NCBI GenBank assembly: GCA_015655075.1
Contig: JAATFT010000025.1
Coordinates: forward strand, 21,971 to 85,970
DNA from: Clostridiales bacterium
Lineage (GTDB): Bacteria; Bacillota; Clostridia; Lachnospirales; Lachnospiraceae
DNA length: 64,000 nt
Reading direction: 5' to 3'
The notes below the pieces were generated by a model that saw only the letters and a program-made list of their open reading frames with translations, searched no databases and was not told the origin of the DNA. Positions 63,916 to 64,000 of the stretch are shown here, one piece after another. A program made the translations under genes and the position numbers. Position 1 is the stretch's first letter. The number at the start of each line of letters is the position of its first letter.

Positions 63916-64000
63916 ACTAGAGCACTGGCAAGTTGATATCTTGTCTAATGGCTTGCCTGAATTTCCATCTGCTTCGTTGTCGTCAATCGACGTAGCCACC
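63916..64000. repeat. Repeat-like palindromic sequence cut by the window edge
   Basis: After the last stop codon, tactagagcact is followed by ggcaag...cttgcc (63928-63955) and a second small fold, gtcg tcaat cgac. The ctag-containing start recalls the other inverted elements in the window. It contains no gene up to 64000, so its full extent and partner arm are not visible. Confidence 0.4.

Overview
The window is 64 kb of a low-GC, endospore-forming, flagellated Gram-positive bacterium. The protein sequences and gene order point to class Clostridia, most likely family Lachnospiraceae; this is inferred from motifs and synteny, since no database was searched. Almost every gene lies on the + strand. 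The exception is a small ylmC/ymxH-type gene at 23104-23367. No tRNA, rRNA, CRISPR array, prophage or transposase gene was seen.

Layout. (1) 2-6055: housekeeping run of prkC (5' end cut by the window), rsgA, rpe, thiN, ychF, lgt, closed by a terminator. (2) 6200-19840: division and cell-wall (dcw) cluster, mraZ-rsmH-ftsL-ftsI-spoVD-mraY-murD-ftsW/spoVE-murA-divIB-ftsZ. Four 10-bp-spaced AAGTGG boxes before mraZ look like the MraZ autoregulatory operator. murG, murB, murC, murE, murF and ftsA are not in this cluster. (3) 20200-22911: sporulation sigma genes spoIIGA-sigE-sigG, with a possible Spo0A-type promoter (21-bp spacer). (4) 23100-30124: ylmC/ymxH, nrdR, comM, dprA, topA and codY. topA carries a frameshift. 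(5) 30500-63245: a fla/che gene array that opens with flgB-flgC-fliE and runs through the basal body, export apparatus, hook genes, switch, flhF-flhG, a PilZ gene, cheB-A-W-C-D and the flagellar sigma factor, ending with accessory genes. motA and motB, often found between flbD and fliL, are absent there. (6) 63284-63910: a membrane protein with a proline/threonine-rich linker and an MltG-like non-catalytic domain.

How the genes work together. Region 2 makes and assembles septal peptidoglycan; PrkC and SpoVD share PASTA domains that can sense peptidoglycan. Region 3 supplies the mother-cell (SigE) and forespore (SigG) sigma factors. CodY, a GTP/branched-chain amino acid sensor, lies directly upstream of the flagellar array; in Bacillus it represses fla/che. 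The array would be transcribed from two sigma-A-like promoters at 30530-30663, and its late genes encode the chemotaxis core and the sigma factor for late flagellar genes.

The least explained material is between genes. There is a ~130-bp dispersed element in three copies (18081-18210 minus, 19934-20062 plus, 30308-30474 plus), with three hairpins whose stems differ by compensatory changes. There is a six-unit tandem array of Shine-Dalgarno-like units before divIB, a 20-bp tandem array after codY, a 167-bp near-palindrome between dprA and topA, an 85-bp palindrome after the FapA-like gene, and another repeat-like sequence at the right edge. These are the best candidates for undescribed biology. 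No new protein-coding defence or biosynthetic system was found.
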